NCBI RefSeq assembly: GCF_943734655.1
Contig: NC_071355.1
Location: 202,924,439 to 202,988,438 of the forward strand
Reading direction: 5' to 3'
DNA: 64,000 bases
Origin: Sabethes cyaneus
Taxonomy: Eukaryota; Arthropoda; Insecta; Diptera; Culicidae
Under the pieces are notes generated by a model. That model was not told the origin of the DNA, did no database searches, and was given only the letters and a program-made list of their open reading frames with translations. The translations under genes and the position numbers were made by a program. This document shows positions 20,400-35,565 of this stretch, in pieces (the stretch's first letter is position 1; every line of letters begins with the position of its first letter).

Positions 20400-21535
20400 A
20401 TGGCTCATTAGGCGGCGGACACTTTCTTCGTCCATCGTTTTGCCTATCTTATTCCACTAGGTCTTCATCTGATTGATGTCTTTGACAACTTTTCCCTTTG
20501 CCTTGAGACTTCTCTACATGATTTCCCAGTATTTCTCAATAGGGTGGCCTATTGACCTATATACCTATATATACCTGAGGGCCTATATACCTGAGGGCTA
20601 AGGTTTATGGTTTAAGGTTTTTCGGAACAAACTGGACCTCTTTCTGTGCATACAATTCTTGAGCGACTTTGCTGTAATGACAGCTTGCCAAATCTGGCCA
20701 AAACATCACGGGATGGTGGTGGGATCGAATGAACGGCAAAATTCGTTTTTGGAGACACTGCTTTTGGTACAGTTCCGACGTCATTGTCTTATTTGTAACG
20801 AACACGTTTCGTTTGTTTTTCTGCCCTGCCAAATAATGAATTTTCGTGTAAATTTGTCGGCAAAGACAAACTTGAAACATCCCCCTGAGCCGTTGCCAAG
20901 TAAAATTTTTGACCTGGCATTTGCCCGAAATCAGCCTTGACATAGGTTTCATCGTCCAACAGAAGATACCCGGCGAACTTGGTTAGCACCCGGTCATATA
21001 GCTTTCGAGCACGGATTTTGGCCACTGTACTCTATTTTATGGTTCGGTTTGGCTGTTTGCTAGCTCGATACGACTTGATTCCTTCCCGGAGTCGAATTCT
21101 CCTCACGGTACTATGGGCAACACCAAATTTTCTGGCCAAATCACAGTCCGACAGATTGGGATTCCTCTTGATGGTCTTCAAAATCTTACCACGCAGTTTT
21201 CGGTCGACGGTTCCACTCCGATGATTAGCTTGAGGCTCCCGAATCGTCATCAATGCTTCCTTATACCGTTTGATAACACGCCGTTCGGGATTTCTGGGCA
21301 ATTTCAACTGTTCAACTAGCCTAGATGCAGACTTTCTAAGATTTTCTAACAATGTTTTCCCTTTTTTCGGCTTCCATGTTGTTTGTTTACAAAATACAGG
21401 CGTTTTGGGGAATGTCAAAAATACGTAGGTGAAGCTAACAAAATTTCCGACATGTGGGCGCCAAGAACTTCCATATTCGTCCACCAAGAGCGCCACAATA
21501 TGAGCAAAAGTTTGTTCCAATTCTAAATGAAGCAA
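20400..21535 (-). pseudogene. Tc1/mariner (DD37E-type) transposase, broken
   Basis: Minus-strand fragments in order: an N-terminal DNA-binding part with NPNLSDCDLARKFGVAHST (helix-turn-helix) and a basic stretch; the first catalytic Asp in LLDDETYVKADF; the second in VMFWPDLASCHYS; and the Glu in RPIEKYW. The blocks lie in at least three frames, and stops interrupt the last part. The spacing between the second Asp and the Glu is close to 37 residues, a group described from mosquitoes. A short duplication of CCTATATACCTGAGGGC at about 20560-20600 disrupts the spacer. The enzyme would cut and paste its element; this copy cannot. Confidence 0.75.
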
Positions 21536-21947
21536 CCCTTAGGTTCTTGGAATTTTGTAGCGCAGTTCGAATTTTATTATTTTATTATCTTATAGTCCCT
21601 TTTCGGAAAATGTCGAATGCCCCCTCTTGAATTAGGACGGTCTAAAAAAAACATGAGAAATATTGAAGCGGAGTTCGTAAAAATTCATAAGCCTTGAGGG
21701 AATCATCAAAGAATATACATATTTTTCTGCAATTAAAGAAAAGAAGAAAAGTTTTTCCAAATTAAATTTTACTATTCATATTTACACGTATGCAAATCCA
21801 AAATAAAATTTCGAGTATTCTAGTATGTATATTTTAGAATGCTTAATAATCAGCACTTATTTCGAACCTGATGAAGCAAAGTCGGAGACGAAGTGCGTAT
21901 CTATCAAAATAATGTATAGAAAGTGGAATGAAATAGGAAAATGTAAT
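21536..21947. other. Unannotated region, nothing recognised
   Basis: AT-rich; probably includes the outer end of the neighbouring transposon, but I could not define its terminal repeat. Confidence 0.4.
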
Positions 21948-22855
21948 GAGGTACTGTCGTTATAGTCGGGCCACTGTTATGGTCGGGCCATCACGATTTT
22001 ACAGTTTTAGTAACTCATGATATCTATGATACAACCATTGTAAAACTTCTTACTGTGATAGCTAACTTTTTACAATATTGTGGGTTTCAGTCGTGTATTC
22101 AAAACACCCGTACTGAATTCAGTGACTAAATGTTTCAAAAAAAGTTTTTCAGGCGCAATGAACTTTTCCTCAAGGAATTAATCATGAAATGCAATTATCG
22201 AGATAAATTTTGAAAATGTATAAAGTGTGTTGTGCTGCACACGAAGGCTATAGAAAATCCCCTCCAGTAAGGTGTTTGGGAAGGCTAAGGTGAAATACTA
22301 GAAAACCGCTATTTGTAAAGGTTGGGCCACTTGAGTAGTCATGGTTGGGCCACCATAATATTAAGCGCAGAAGCGCAATAATCGCTAGAGAATGTCAGTC
22401 ACGTAAAATGTGATGAAATAAAACAAAATTAATACGATAAAACCCTAGATTTTTGTTGTTTTTTTCATCGAAAAAGGCGATTGTAGCAATGTTGATTTTA
22501 CAAGATCGCCAAAATTTCGCAAAAATGCAATTGTAAATAGGGTATTCGTTCTTATATGAGCCGTTGTTCACGGAATTCATTCTTTTCATGTCTCTATATA
22601 GAATTTCAGTACGTATATCTTTGTTTTTCTGCGGTGGCCCAACCTGTATAACATGGCCCGAATATGACAACATTTTTTGCCTTCACGTAAATGCCTATAA
22701 TTTTTTTTATTTTTCAAGCAATCAGTTCAAAACTTTCCGGAAATATACCTTATACTTAGACCTTTGCAACGATGTATTTATGTTTCCAAAATTCCTTTTG
22801 AAACAAAAGTTATGGGCAAATTCCAAAACGTGGCCCAACCACGACGACACTCCCC
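21948..22855. mobile_element. TIR element with repeated GTTGGGCCAC motifs
   Basis: The right end read inverted, GGGGAGTGTCGTCGTGGTTG, then GGCCAC, matches the left end AGGTACTGTCGTTATAGTCG, then GGCCAC. Further GG(T/C)(T/C)GGGCCA motifs lie in the left half in forward orientation (21967, 21980, 22320, 22347) and in the right half inverted (about 22633, 22656, 22831). About 908 bp, no transposase. Confidence 0.55.
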
Positions 22856-22929
22856 TATTCCTCAATCTACGGATTCTGTTGAGCTCATGGAAGGAAGTAT
22901 GATTGCAGAAGACATGAACATTTTACTTA

Positions 22930-23260
22930 TGACTTATGACTTTATTTTGATTTTCGATTTTTAATGAAATTCTGACCTTTGTGGTTTTGATTTTTGACTT
23001 TAAAGACCAATTTTAAGTCTGATTTGAAATTTAATTTTAATTCTAATTTCAGTTTCAGGCTCAATTTTATGTTCAATTTGAAAACATGTCTAATTTTAAG
23101 TTCAATTTGAAAACATGAAATCTTAGTTTTTTAAAGTTCTATTTCAAACAAAAGTTCAAGTTCGAATCCATATGCGAATTTTAGTCCCAATTTTACCATC
23201 ATTATGTCATCATCAAGTCTAATTTTATGTCTAACTTAAGATTAATTTTTGAGTCCGCAG
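22930..23260. repeat. Degenerate AATTTTAAGTTC-type repeat
   Basis: Loose AT-rich repetition of TTTAAGTT(C/T)AATTTG-like units, with one clear ~33-bp duplication (CAATTTGAAAACATG) around 23075-23118. No coding signal. Confidence 0.5.
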
Positions 23261-23425
23261 ATTGGGACCTGTGCCCAACTATCTCTATAATTTTAAGGTA
23301 ATAAATTCTCGTTATTTAACTTGGATGATTAGAAAGCCTTCTGCTCTGGATGTTGAATACACCTCATTTTGTATGTGTGTGTGTGAGTTGAATGATTCAT
23401 TTTCACATTTGCTCTTTAGAAGATA

Positions 23426-23637
23426 GTGGCACCAAATTGCGACGATATACAAGACAAAATGGCCAAATCTCGCGACATTTTCATTGCAACCGAGGCCATC
23501 AACCAGAAGAATGACCAGAATGAGTGTCAGAAGAAACGTCTGTTGTCTTTCTCAAAACAACTTGACTGTTCCGTGCTGTTTTGGCCGGATTTGGTATTCT
23601 TCAATTATGGAACAAAGACCCTTGCTCTTCCTTAAAA
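23426..23637 (+). pseudogene. Possible DD37E transposase fragment
   Basis: The plus frame contains KRLLSFSKQLDCSVLFWPDL, which resembles the block around the second catalytic Asp in the transposases at 20.4 and 54.0 kb (FWPDLASCHYS). The SCHYS half is lost and no other domain remains. It may be a small relic of the same family or a chance likeness. Confidence 0.35.
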
Positions 23638-23768
23638 GAGTATTAAGCTCACAGGAAGGTCACTTTGTGGTCACAATTGTGTTGAAATGATGGAAAGGTT
23701 TTGCGCCTGTGGGAAAAGAGGCTATTGCTTCATTCCCAGGTGTTTTCCTTCTCCTATTAATAATTATA

Positions 23769-24222
23769 AGGCCATTACAAATATTTTATAAAGTTTTTGT
23801 CCTTCCGGTGCTGGGCCACTGAAGGGGGGGGGGGGGGGGGGGGCGAAAAAAAAAATAAAGTGATTTTTTTAATCGAGCAAAAAAAATTGATTTTAAGTAT
23901 TTTTATTTAAAGTTTAAATGTGAAAACCAAAGCTATTCTTGCTTTTAATATATACGTTATTATTTTTCATGCAAAACTCTACGAAAAAAGATAAAAACGA
24001 AAGAAAAATTTATCGGCCTATTTTCGGAAATTTCATTGTTCGAATTTCCATCTCTGCTTTGTTCTAGAAGTGTTAACTCAACTCGTACACTCATTTTTCG
24101 AGTTTTCAGAGAGTTTTTCACAGACAATTGAATTAATGAAAAAAAATAACCCCCATTTTGCAAGCGAATTTACAAGGGGGTTGGGGGGTGACAAAAACTT
24201 TAAAAATAATTTGCAATGGCCT
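23769..24222. mobile_element. MITE, long copy (AGGCCATT TIRs)
   Basis: The left end AGGCCATTACAAATATTTTA and the inverted right end AGGCCATTGCAAATTATTTT frame 454 bp. A G-run of about 18 lies just inside the left end and a GGGGGTTGGGGGG tract inside the right end. The interior at 24000-24130 matches the short copy at 9678-9922 in reverse. No transposase. Confidence 0.7.
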
Positions 24223-24587
24223 AATTAAACAAAAATAAAGATCAGTTAGTGGTATTCTGCCAAGAGCGTGCAGATGACACCCAATGAGATGAACTCTGCC
24301 AATACGCTACTAATCCGCCCAATCATGAAATATTCGGCTCTTTTCAAACGTAACCTGCAGAAAATCTAGAAAATTTATGGACGCGAGAAGCAATTTGACA
24401 CAAACTGGCGATCAAAATGGACGAACGAAAAACCTGACAATCCGGCTTCGGTCAGCTGGAACTCTAGTGGGAAGCTAGCTGAATATTGCTGTTTTACTAT
24501 AGAGGCCATCCTCTTGTAGTCATAAAAACCCCAGCATCTTCTCTTAACTACGTACAAATTATAAACTACAAACAACACATTACATAT

Positions 24588-24695
24588 CCCAAGTAACAAT
24601 TTGGGTTTTATTGCACTTTCATGATAGCATTTAAGACCAAAATTGGTTTTGAAGACCAGCATAAGAATACAATAAAACTCACATTGTCGCTTGGG
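24588..24695. mobile_element. 108-bp MITE (CCCAAG TIRs)
   Basis: The left end CCCAAGTAACAATTTGGGTT and the inverted right end CCCAAGCGACAATGTGAGTT continue together into TTATTG. The dinucleotide AT flanks both sides. It sits inside a long minus-strand open frame (24375-24881), which is therefore not a gene. Confidence 0.6.
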
Positions 24696-24829
24696 ATCAC
24701 ATATCAAAGAAACATTTTCACGGTCGGATAATAATTGAATTGTTACTAAATATAGCAAATGCGGTCTACTAGTAACTACCTTATTATACAATGTTTTCGA
24801 GGATTCACCGAATTTAAACAAATGTTCCA

Positions 24830-25589
24830 CCAAGGAAAACGCACGGAGAATCGATTCCTCCGTTGAGCACTTTAGCGACAAATACAGCTTGCTGGACTCC
24901 CCTGCGTCGTTCTAAGGTATCAAGAGCGATGAGGCGACACCGATCAGGGTACGACGGAAGGTTCACAGGACCACGCCAAGGAAGATCACGTAATGCTAAG
25001 CGAATGAATCTTTTCTGCACTGGTTTAATTCTCAGAGTCCAGGCAAGTTGATAAAGAGACCAAAGCAGGCATGCGTTTTCCAATTGCGGTCTCACCAGAG
25101 ATCAATACAAAGGTTTCAAACAGTATGAATCCTTAAGATCCCGTCAGATTTTGGATATAAAACCGAGCTGCCGGGTTGCTTTGGAAATGACAGTCGAGTG
25201 ATTAACGTTAAATCTGAGCTTAGAGTTAAAAATAACGTCCAGGTCGTTGACCTTATCAGCTCTCTTGAGTACCTGACCATCATGTTGTATTCGAACAATA
25301 GTGGGCTGACAGTTCGGTGGAATGTCATAACCTGACACTTTGCCGTGCTTACGGCGAACCGGTTCTTATGACACCAGTTAACGAAAATATCCAGCAGCTT
25401 TTGCAAATTACAGCAGTCTTCGACGGATCGACTGGCGAGATATAATTTTAAATTGCCCGCGTATATTAATTTACATCCATCGCCCAAAAGTAAGGTTACG
25501 TCGTTGAAGTACAACGAGAAGAGCAACGGGCCCATGTTATTGCCCTGAGTCGTACACCCGGTTTGTTGACGAATGCGTAGGAAAAACAC
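24830..25589 (-). pseudogene. CR1/Jockey-like non-LTR RT relic
   Basis: Minus-strand blocks: GNNMGPLLFSLYFNDV (PQG block, altered), LIYAGNLKLYLA at the active site where YADD is expected, FVNWCHKN, and downstream RFIRLALRDLPWRG and LPSYPDRCRLIALDTLERRR. The parts lie in two frames. It is close in sequence to the relic at 40.1-41.6 kb. The altered active site and frameshift make it inactive; the clade is inferred from block layout. Confidence 0.75.
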
Positions 25590-28148
25590 GAGTTAAGCTG
25601 TACGCGTAGTGTTCGATCGCTTAAGTAGGAACTTAACCACATTGTTATGGCTGTCGTGTCTACTTTATGTTTCTTTGTGCCATTTAACTTCTAAAAGTAA
25701 AATTGGTTTAAAAAATCAAACTATAAAAATTTGAATAATTTAAAAACTTAAAACTTTAAAAATTCTGGTTTGATTAAATTTTGATCCAAACGTCCTTTAA
25801 CGATAATAATGCAGCGAAGTTTAGTAAAATTAAATAATAGGTAAGTGGATTGTTCTTACTGAATTGATCAGTGTATATTGAATCAGAGCTGTAAAATCCG
25901 ACCGAACCGTATGGTAAACACAGATCAGCAGAGAATGTATTCGAAATATTTTTTTTTGTCGCACAATTCACAATGACTGAATAAAGTTCAAAGGCTGTGT
26001 ACACTGAAACATTGAATAGCAATCATTGCGCAGCAATCATTTATTAATTTAACTTTGCATAGTACTTCCCATGCTGAAATGTCAATTCAAATATACATTT
26101 TTTCGAAACCAGGGATAATCAAAGCAATGAATGGGTGCAAACTGGTTCCAAAATGGTAAAGATACGCACATGGTGAAAAGCATCAGCAGCAGCAACAGCA
26201 GCAGATTGGTGGTCGTTTCGTTGGTACTCGATTTTATAACTGGGCCGCTAATTGAAAAATCCTAAATTAAAAAAGCTTTCATCAAATATTGAAACAAGCG
26301 GAAGCGCGAGTTGCAGCTGCCGCAGCCGAACCAGATAGGCTGATGCACAAATAAATGCAACGAATTTGTATGAAGTTACGTCTTGTATGCCGCCCGCTCG
26401 CCTTGTTGATTTGAGCGTCCTGCCCTCCGCTAGCGTTCGGATGTTGTTGATGTATGCCATTCATGTTTTCAAGTGCACCTGTCCTGTCATCCACAGTCGC
26501 AGAGAGTGGAGCAATTTATCCGTTTACCGAAGTACACATCCGAATTTCGGCGTGACGCTACGGGTTCCTACCGGACACTATAGGGCGGACGTTTGGGCTG
26601 CTGCTGCTGTGCTGTGCTCGTGCTAACTCTCCAAACCGTACACATGATCCAACTAAAATCGAATTAATTAAAATTTAATCTGTCGTTTATTTGCACTGGG
26701 ATTTGACCCCACTTCGTCATACTCTCTGCCACCGGCGTGGCGTGGCGTGGCCTGGCGTGACGGTGAGCACATGCCTGTCTGCTCTGTCGCGGTGCGAAAA
26801 GTAACGGAAGATATCGGCCGAAGCGTGACGTAACTCCGCTCTGGTATGTGAACATCAACAACAAACGGGCCGACGACTGTCGGAAATCCTTGGGCGGGAA
26901 AACCACGGTCAACATGTTTAAGGGCTTGCCTTTAATTTGTAACTAAAGCAAGAAACCGAAAGGGCGAGTTGCACGACGCGTCACTTCTGGGAGGATGCTC
27001 GCGTGCTCTGACGGTGAGTTCTTTTGTAAAATTTTCTCCGAGTACGTTGATGCAGCGCAGGCGTGCCAGCAATGTGCTCTCGGAGCTTCTACAATTTTTC
27101 ACTTGATGGAATGTGAGAAATGATGCCTGCTCATTCCGTGGTTCACTTGTAGATGGATTCTACTAAATAAAATATTTTTTTGGATACAATGCTAAGGATT
27201 CATTTTAATGAGATACCTTTAAACTGTTGCCTGCTGGTCTGCGTGAATTTTTGACTGACTCTGTTAAAGGCTTCTTATATTGTCATTAGTCGGCGATGGG
27301 TGAACAGTCAAGATTAGAGATATGAATTTCATGAAATCTGCTCGAAAGCAAAGCACATGCGTAATATTCATCCTTGCAACAGGGAAACAATACGATAGGA
27401 ATAAAGAAAATTATTGAAATGTTTTTTAGATCTGCAAAAGCAACAGAGGCGTTCCACGCAAATCGATTCGGGCGGACTTTTTACGATTGGATATAAAATT
27501 CGCAAGAATCATTAAAGTGCCAAGTAAGAAAACATCAATTTAAAAATCAAGAATATGTATTAAAATATTCGCATATATTCGCCTAAATTCCGAAATTAAC
27601 GTTAAAAAGATCTGCGTGATTTCAAATCACGTTTAGAAAAACTGTGTGAGTTCCGAAATCGTCTAAAAAGAATCACAAAAGTTTCAAAGTCACGTTAAAG
27701 GAAAACGCTTTACGCTTTATTTCAATAATATTAAAAATTAAAGCCAACCTACTGTTTTTAACAAACTTCCAGATTATAGTCAGGCGTTTGTAAAAAAATT
27801 TCTTTAAATATTTATTCATGGCTTTTTCAGCGTGGATTATCCTCTGGTTCTTCATAGATATTCTAATTTTCTTTCAAATTGTTTGCAACTTTTTCTGTAG
27901 AAAGGCATCAAATGTTTAAACCTTAATATTGGGTTAATTTTTGTAACTAATGACTTATTTCTGTTGAGAGTGTATTAGTTTACTTTCCCGTGTTGCATCC
28001 GAATATCAGCCCTATTAGCACAGTTGGTACAAACCACTTGTGGTAACCGAATTATGACTAATTATTAGTCGTAAATAAGCATCTGCAACCATAAGTGAGT
28101 AAAATGTGCTGCTTGGGAGAATTGATTGATTGCAAATTTTTGAAAAAT
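25590..28148. other. Unannotated region, no gene recognised
   Basis: Includes short CAG/CAA clusters at about 26184-26205 and a (GGCGT)n-like patch at about 26733-26760. Several overlapping frames (25774-26022, 26248-26626, 26664-26915) lack domains and overlap on opposite strands. No RNA gene seen. Confidence 0.5.
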
Positions 28149-28480
28149 AATGATGAATTTGCTGCTCGCCCAGAAGACGCTGAAGGAGATTGTCAAGGTG
28201 GAAGAATGTCATTTGGCCACAGTTTATCGCATCAAAAAGTCTCTACAGGATGGTCCTAAATAACGGGAGTCTACGGTTTGTAACAAATCCGAAATATGTG
28301 TTGCCCCCTAGCAGTCTGGATCTTAGCCCGTCGGGTTATTCGATTTGAGTGTATGTTGAAGCACAAGCCTGCAAAACATCTCCCCCTGGTGGGAAGACCT
28401 CGAAGTCTGTCATAACACGCAAATGGCAATCTATTTCGGAGGACTGTTCAACAGGCATGCTATAGCTTCCGACTTTGTCT
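28149..28480 (+). pseudogene. Tc1/mariner-superfamily transposase relic
   Basis: The plus strand reads MNLLLAQKTLKEIVKVEE with HLATVYRIKK, a helix-turn-helix-like N-terminus. After a large deletion it reads LSPSGYSI and EAQACKTS, resembling the region around the last catalytic acid and tail of DDxD mariner/maT-like transposases, where LxPLDYxxWxxLExKACxxxH is typical. The Asp position is Gly here. Frames are broken. Assignment rests on remembered motif shape. Confidence 0.4.
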
Positions 28481-28584
28481 TGAGGATGTCACTGATAAAA
28501 ATGGACAACATATCAAGTAAATTTATTTGAAAGGGCCTAATGAAGATAACTGAAATCGAGAAGGTAACATTATTGCTTAAAGTA

Positions 28585-29480
28585 GGGGAGAGTAGTCAAC
28601 AGTGAGACAACAGGAACAGTGAGACATCGGGAGTAGCTTCGTCATAAAATATACAAGATCCACGATATTTTCCTGCAAAGTAAAGTTTGTGAATCTATAT
28701 CACATAATACAGTTTGAGAAAAATTTGTTAATTTTTTAGTATATTTTTCAACAAAAGTCATTTTTGTGGGGGTCAAAGTAAATTTTATTGCGATCATTTT
28801 CAGGTGATTTTTAACGGCAAATCGCATAACTAATCCAAATTAAATTTACTATATGGCATCTCATAGGCATGAGAGATAAACATAAAAAATATAAGACCAT
28901 CGAATTGTTTGCTAACACCACTATTTCACTATTTCTTATAAAACATTCCTATTGGGAACAGTGAGACAAACAGGAGTGGGTAATTCTCGAAAAAAAAAAT
29001 TTGTGTTGAATTGTAAATCAATCCATATGAATTGATTGCAAATGAGTTCTGAAGTGTAAGTTGAAGGTCAGATAACTAGCATTGGACCTTTATATGAATA
29101 TAAATGCAGATGTGAGAAAAATCGGAATTTTCAATAATGCACAACAATAATGTATCCTTTATGCACAAAATAAACAGTACGACCTCTAAACTATTCTTTG
29201 TAACCAAAAAATATGGTTTAAGTTTAATTCTAATATGTGTCTCAGTATTCAATACTCGTTGTCTCACTCTTCCCACCTACTGGGGAACAGTGAGCCAAAA
29301 AGACACCTTCACATTTGCGTTTGTAACTATTTCATCTTTTAACCAAAAGGGCTGAAACATTTTTTCAGACAACCAGGAGGATATGCCTTTCAAATGGATT
29401 GAAGACCTCGTTGGTAACTATCACCAAAAAAATTTTAAAATTTTTGGAAAAAAAGTGTCTCACTGTAGACGTCTCTCCCC
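28585..29480. mobile_element. MITE with ACAGTGAGACA subterminal repeats, TA TSD
   Basis: The left end GGGGAGAGTAGTCAACAGTG and the inverted right end GGGGAGAGACGTCTACAGTG continue into AGACA. TA flanks both ends (28583-28584, 29481-29482). The phrase AACAGTGAGACA or close variants recurs internally at about 28613, 28957 and 29286, and inverted near 29260. 896 bp, no transposase. Confidence 0.7.
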
Positions 29481-30240
29481 TACATATTTGAAATGCGATT
29501 TGAAAGAAATACTTTCATGCCACATTAAATTTTTTCATGCCACACCCTGTCTAAAGTTTAAATCTGTCAATCTGCAATCTGCAAGAAAAGGTTATAAAAA
29601 TTAGCAATCTTCTACAAAAACTTATGTTTTAACTGTTTCAAGATTGTCTTTAATTTGTTTTTAAGGACCTTCCAAAGAAAATGCCCGGAAACTCTGCACC
29701 CGATTACTATAGAAATTTCGTTTCTTCAGTAAGGTTATTTGTTTTTGCATTTTCACTACTATTCTGAAGAAACTATGTCTTAATATTTTAGCACAAAAAG
29801 TTAGTTTTTTTATTTTCAGCATTGAAAGCCGTGACCAATTTTTGAAATTTTTAGGTTATGGGGCTCATTCATACAAACAAATGTTCCGCAGAAGCGCTAG
29901 GAAAAAAGTTCGAATTTTTGCTCTCACGGGATGCAAGCCGCTGTTTGCAGATATTTGTTTGCAGCAACACATTGCAATTACGATTAGTCGTCATCCACGA
30001 ACATTCTGGTAATACACCCGCAGCACTAAAGCTTGCAATAGCAGTGACCGACTGGAAATTTCTATTTCAGAATAGCGAAAAAGGTGCCATAATTATGAAT
30101 TAGCATTGGTCGAATATCTGAAAGGTACATACAATCGGAGGCGACGGTATCATATGATTGACTGAAGTTTTTCTTAGTAGAATACGAAACCTGAAATTAA
30201 AGAAGAGTAGACAACTTTTTCTTTAATAGGGTACAGGAGG
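29481..30240. other. Unannotated region, one unassigned ORF
   Basis: A frame of 81 codons at 29858-30103 (starting MGLIHTNKCSAEALGKKFEF) has a mixed composition but no recognised domain, and no upstream or downstream exon signal could be tied to it. Nothing else is seen. Confidence 0.35.
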
Positions 30241-30757
30241 GTATATTCAGTATAATCAATATATATAATGCCAGTGTCGCTGCAGTTCGCGTGGTAAACA
30301 TCACACATGTTCAGATAATGTATTTACATTATATATGCATATGTGTGTGTACCTGAGATTCATCAAAAGGGGCATGCCATTGTCAAACTTGGACAACCAG
30401 TTTAAAATTTCAAGTATGGCTGCTAAGTAATGTGATTGGATACTTCTCTTGCTTCAAATTTTTGAAAAAATTAGTGCAAAAGGGCGCACTTGTGGGATTC
30501 ACTTCCTCCGGACGAAAAGGAAATGAGCGTTTAAAAACATTTCACAGGCATGAAAACACAGCGATGAGCGCACTGATGACAGCACCAACCAGCGCACAGA
30601 TAAAGAACAGATAAATAACAATGAGCAACTTTGACAATGAAGTTCCCGATTCACAGACTTGATACAAATTGTTGGCATCATGTTTACCACAATGAGTCCT
30701 GTAGTAAAACAGCGACACTGGTATTCTATATATATTGATTCTACTGTATATTCAACA
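30241..30757. mobile_element. TIR element beside the CAGA array
   Basis: The left end GTATATTCAGTATAATCAAT continues to ATATATAATGCCAGTGTCGC. The inverted right end shows ATATACAGTAGAATCAATAT continuing to ATAGAATACCAGTGTCGC. Similarity extends over about 45 bases, with a further shared GTGGTAAACAT inside. About 517 bp, non-coding. Confidence 0.6.
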
Positions 30758-30870
30758 GGTTTCTAAATTCAAAGAACGTCAAAACCGCCTGTTCTTCCAC
30801 TAGAACTAGGCCATAGACCGAAAAAACTGACGCAATCGCTTAATGGGCCGAAAATACCCTCCCGTGCCCT

Positions 30871-34439
<3,569 letters not shown>

Positions 34440-34890
34440 TGAGTGCGACGGAGCAAACCAAGCTTGGACAGAAACACTACGAGGGCGGCCATGAGATGAG
34501 ATGGCTGTTATGTTGGTCGCTATCCTTGTATCGGTTCGCGTCTCGACAGGTGAAGTGGTGAAGTCGACGGAGCAGTGCTGAGCTCAACAAGAAAGCCTGC
34601 GAGGATGGCCGTAAGGAGATGGAAGTCATGACGGTCGCCATCTCTGGATCGGTACACGCTTTAACATGTGCTAGAAAAGTAGACGGTCATGGAACATGTA
34701 GTAGTATCAAAGATGGCAGAACCCTGGGAGGGTGGCTGTGAAGTAATACTTAACGGTAGTTCCGGGGTAGGTGGCTTAAGGTCAGACGCCCGTAAGGTTT
34801 TTAATGGGTTAGAGACCCACACTGTGCCACGTGATGTAAACCTACATCATTAGTGTGCCTGGCATTAAGCGTTTGCTCACAAAAAAAAAA
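34440..34890 (+). mobile_element. 3' end of an R1-clade-like non-LTR element
   Basis: Non-coding. It contains two diverged tandem units of about 110 bp (34443-34552, about 34563-34673) that share GCGACGGAGCA and GTCGC-AT-C-TG-ATCGGT blocks. Next comes a segment with possible hairpins (GGGTTAGAGACCC; GATGTAAACCTACATC), then a ten-base poly(A) at 34881-34890. The layout resembles 3' UTRs of R1-clade elements that I remember from mosquitoes. CAGACAGA follows the poly(A), so the fragment sits inside the CAGA tract. Confidence 0.5.
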
Positions 34891-35084
34891 CAGACAGATT
34901 TTTGCCATGAGTGAGGCACAAAAACACACGATTCTGAACTGCCATACTAAACGCGACTCAATGTTTCAGAGTCCGGCTATTTAAAAGCAAACTGAATATT
35001 TGAAAACTTTCTAGCAGGTCAGTAACACCAAAAACTTTCATATTTTGATTTTAAGCTACAATTGCTTAAAAAAGTTTAAATAAC

Positions 35085-35208
35085 GCAATGGAGACGCATG
35101 GTGTTCTGTTTATGAAAATGGACGTTTGTCGCAAGGGAAAGCCAGAAACATACGTTTTCGTATTATAATTATTTCATATAAATAAAATACCATGCGTTTC
35201 CTCTGTAT
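35085..35208. mobile_element. Small MITE (GAGACGCATGGT TIRs)
   Basis: GCAATGGAGACGCATGGTGT at the left pairs with the inverted right end GAGGAAACGCATGGTATTTT. A single related arm occurs at 37889-37915 (ACACCATGCGTCTCCATTGC), suggesting a dispersed family. Confidence 0.45.
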
Positions 35209-35214
35209 TATCGC

Positions 35215-35405
35215 AACCTTAATTCTTCTTGGCAGCATATTAGAGGATGGAGTGTGGCGCAGACGCATGAACCACGAAATTTACCAAATATACCAAGATG
35301 CGGATATTGTGCAGCGAATAAAACACGGCAGGCTATAGTGGGCTGGCCACGTAGCAAGGATGTCGAATGAGAGATTTGCGAAAACCATACCAAGAAAACA
35401 CGAAG
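35215..35405 (+). pseudogene. RTE-clade non-LTR element, 3' relic
   Basis: The plus strand reads LEDGVWRRRMNHEIYQIYQD, IKHGRL, a stop, WAGHVARM and RFAKT. These are the C-terminal blocks shared with the RTE relics at 19.7 and 50.1 kb. Only the last ~60 codons survive. Confidence 0.65.
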
Positions 35406-35468
35406 AAGTTAATATTTTAAGAAGCTTAATATTTTCGACGACACCTTCTAAATGTCCTTCCATAGCCG

Positions 35469-35565
35469 CTTAAGTAGCAATTCAAGCTTTTTTTGCACAC
35501 TTATAGCAGTTTTGGTAACTATTACCATTCCGAGCGTGTTCCAAAAACCCATAATGTTACTTGGG
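35469..35565. mobile_element. Possible CCCAAG-type MITE
   Basis: The inverted right end CCCAAGTAACATTATGGGTT resembles the MITE at 24588, and the left end CTTAAGTAGCAATTCAAGC is a weak partner. This is the most doubtful TIR pair listed. Confidence 0.3.

Noticed and set aside
24375..24881. 168-codon minus-strand frame
   Set aside because: It contains a complete 108-bp MITE and runs into an RT relic; no domain is visible.
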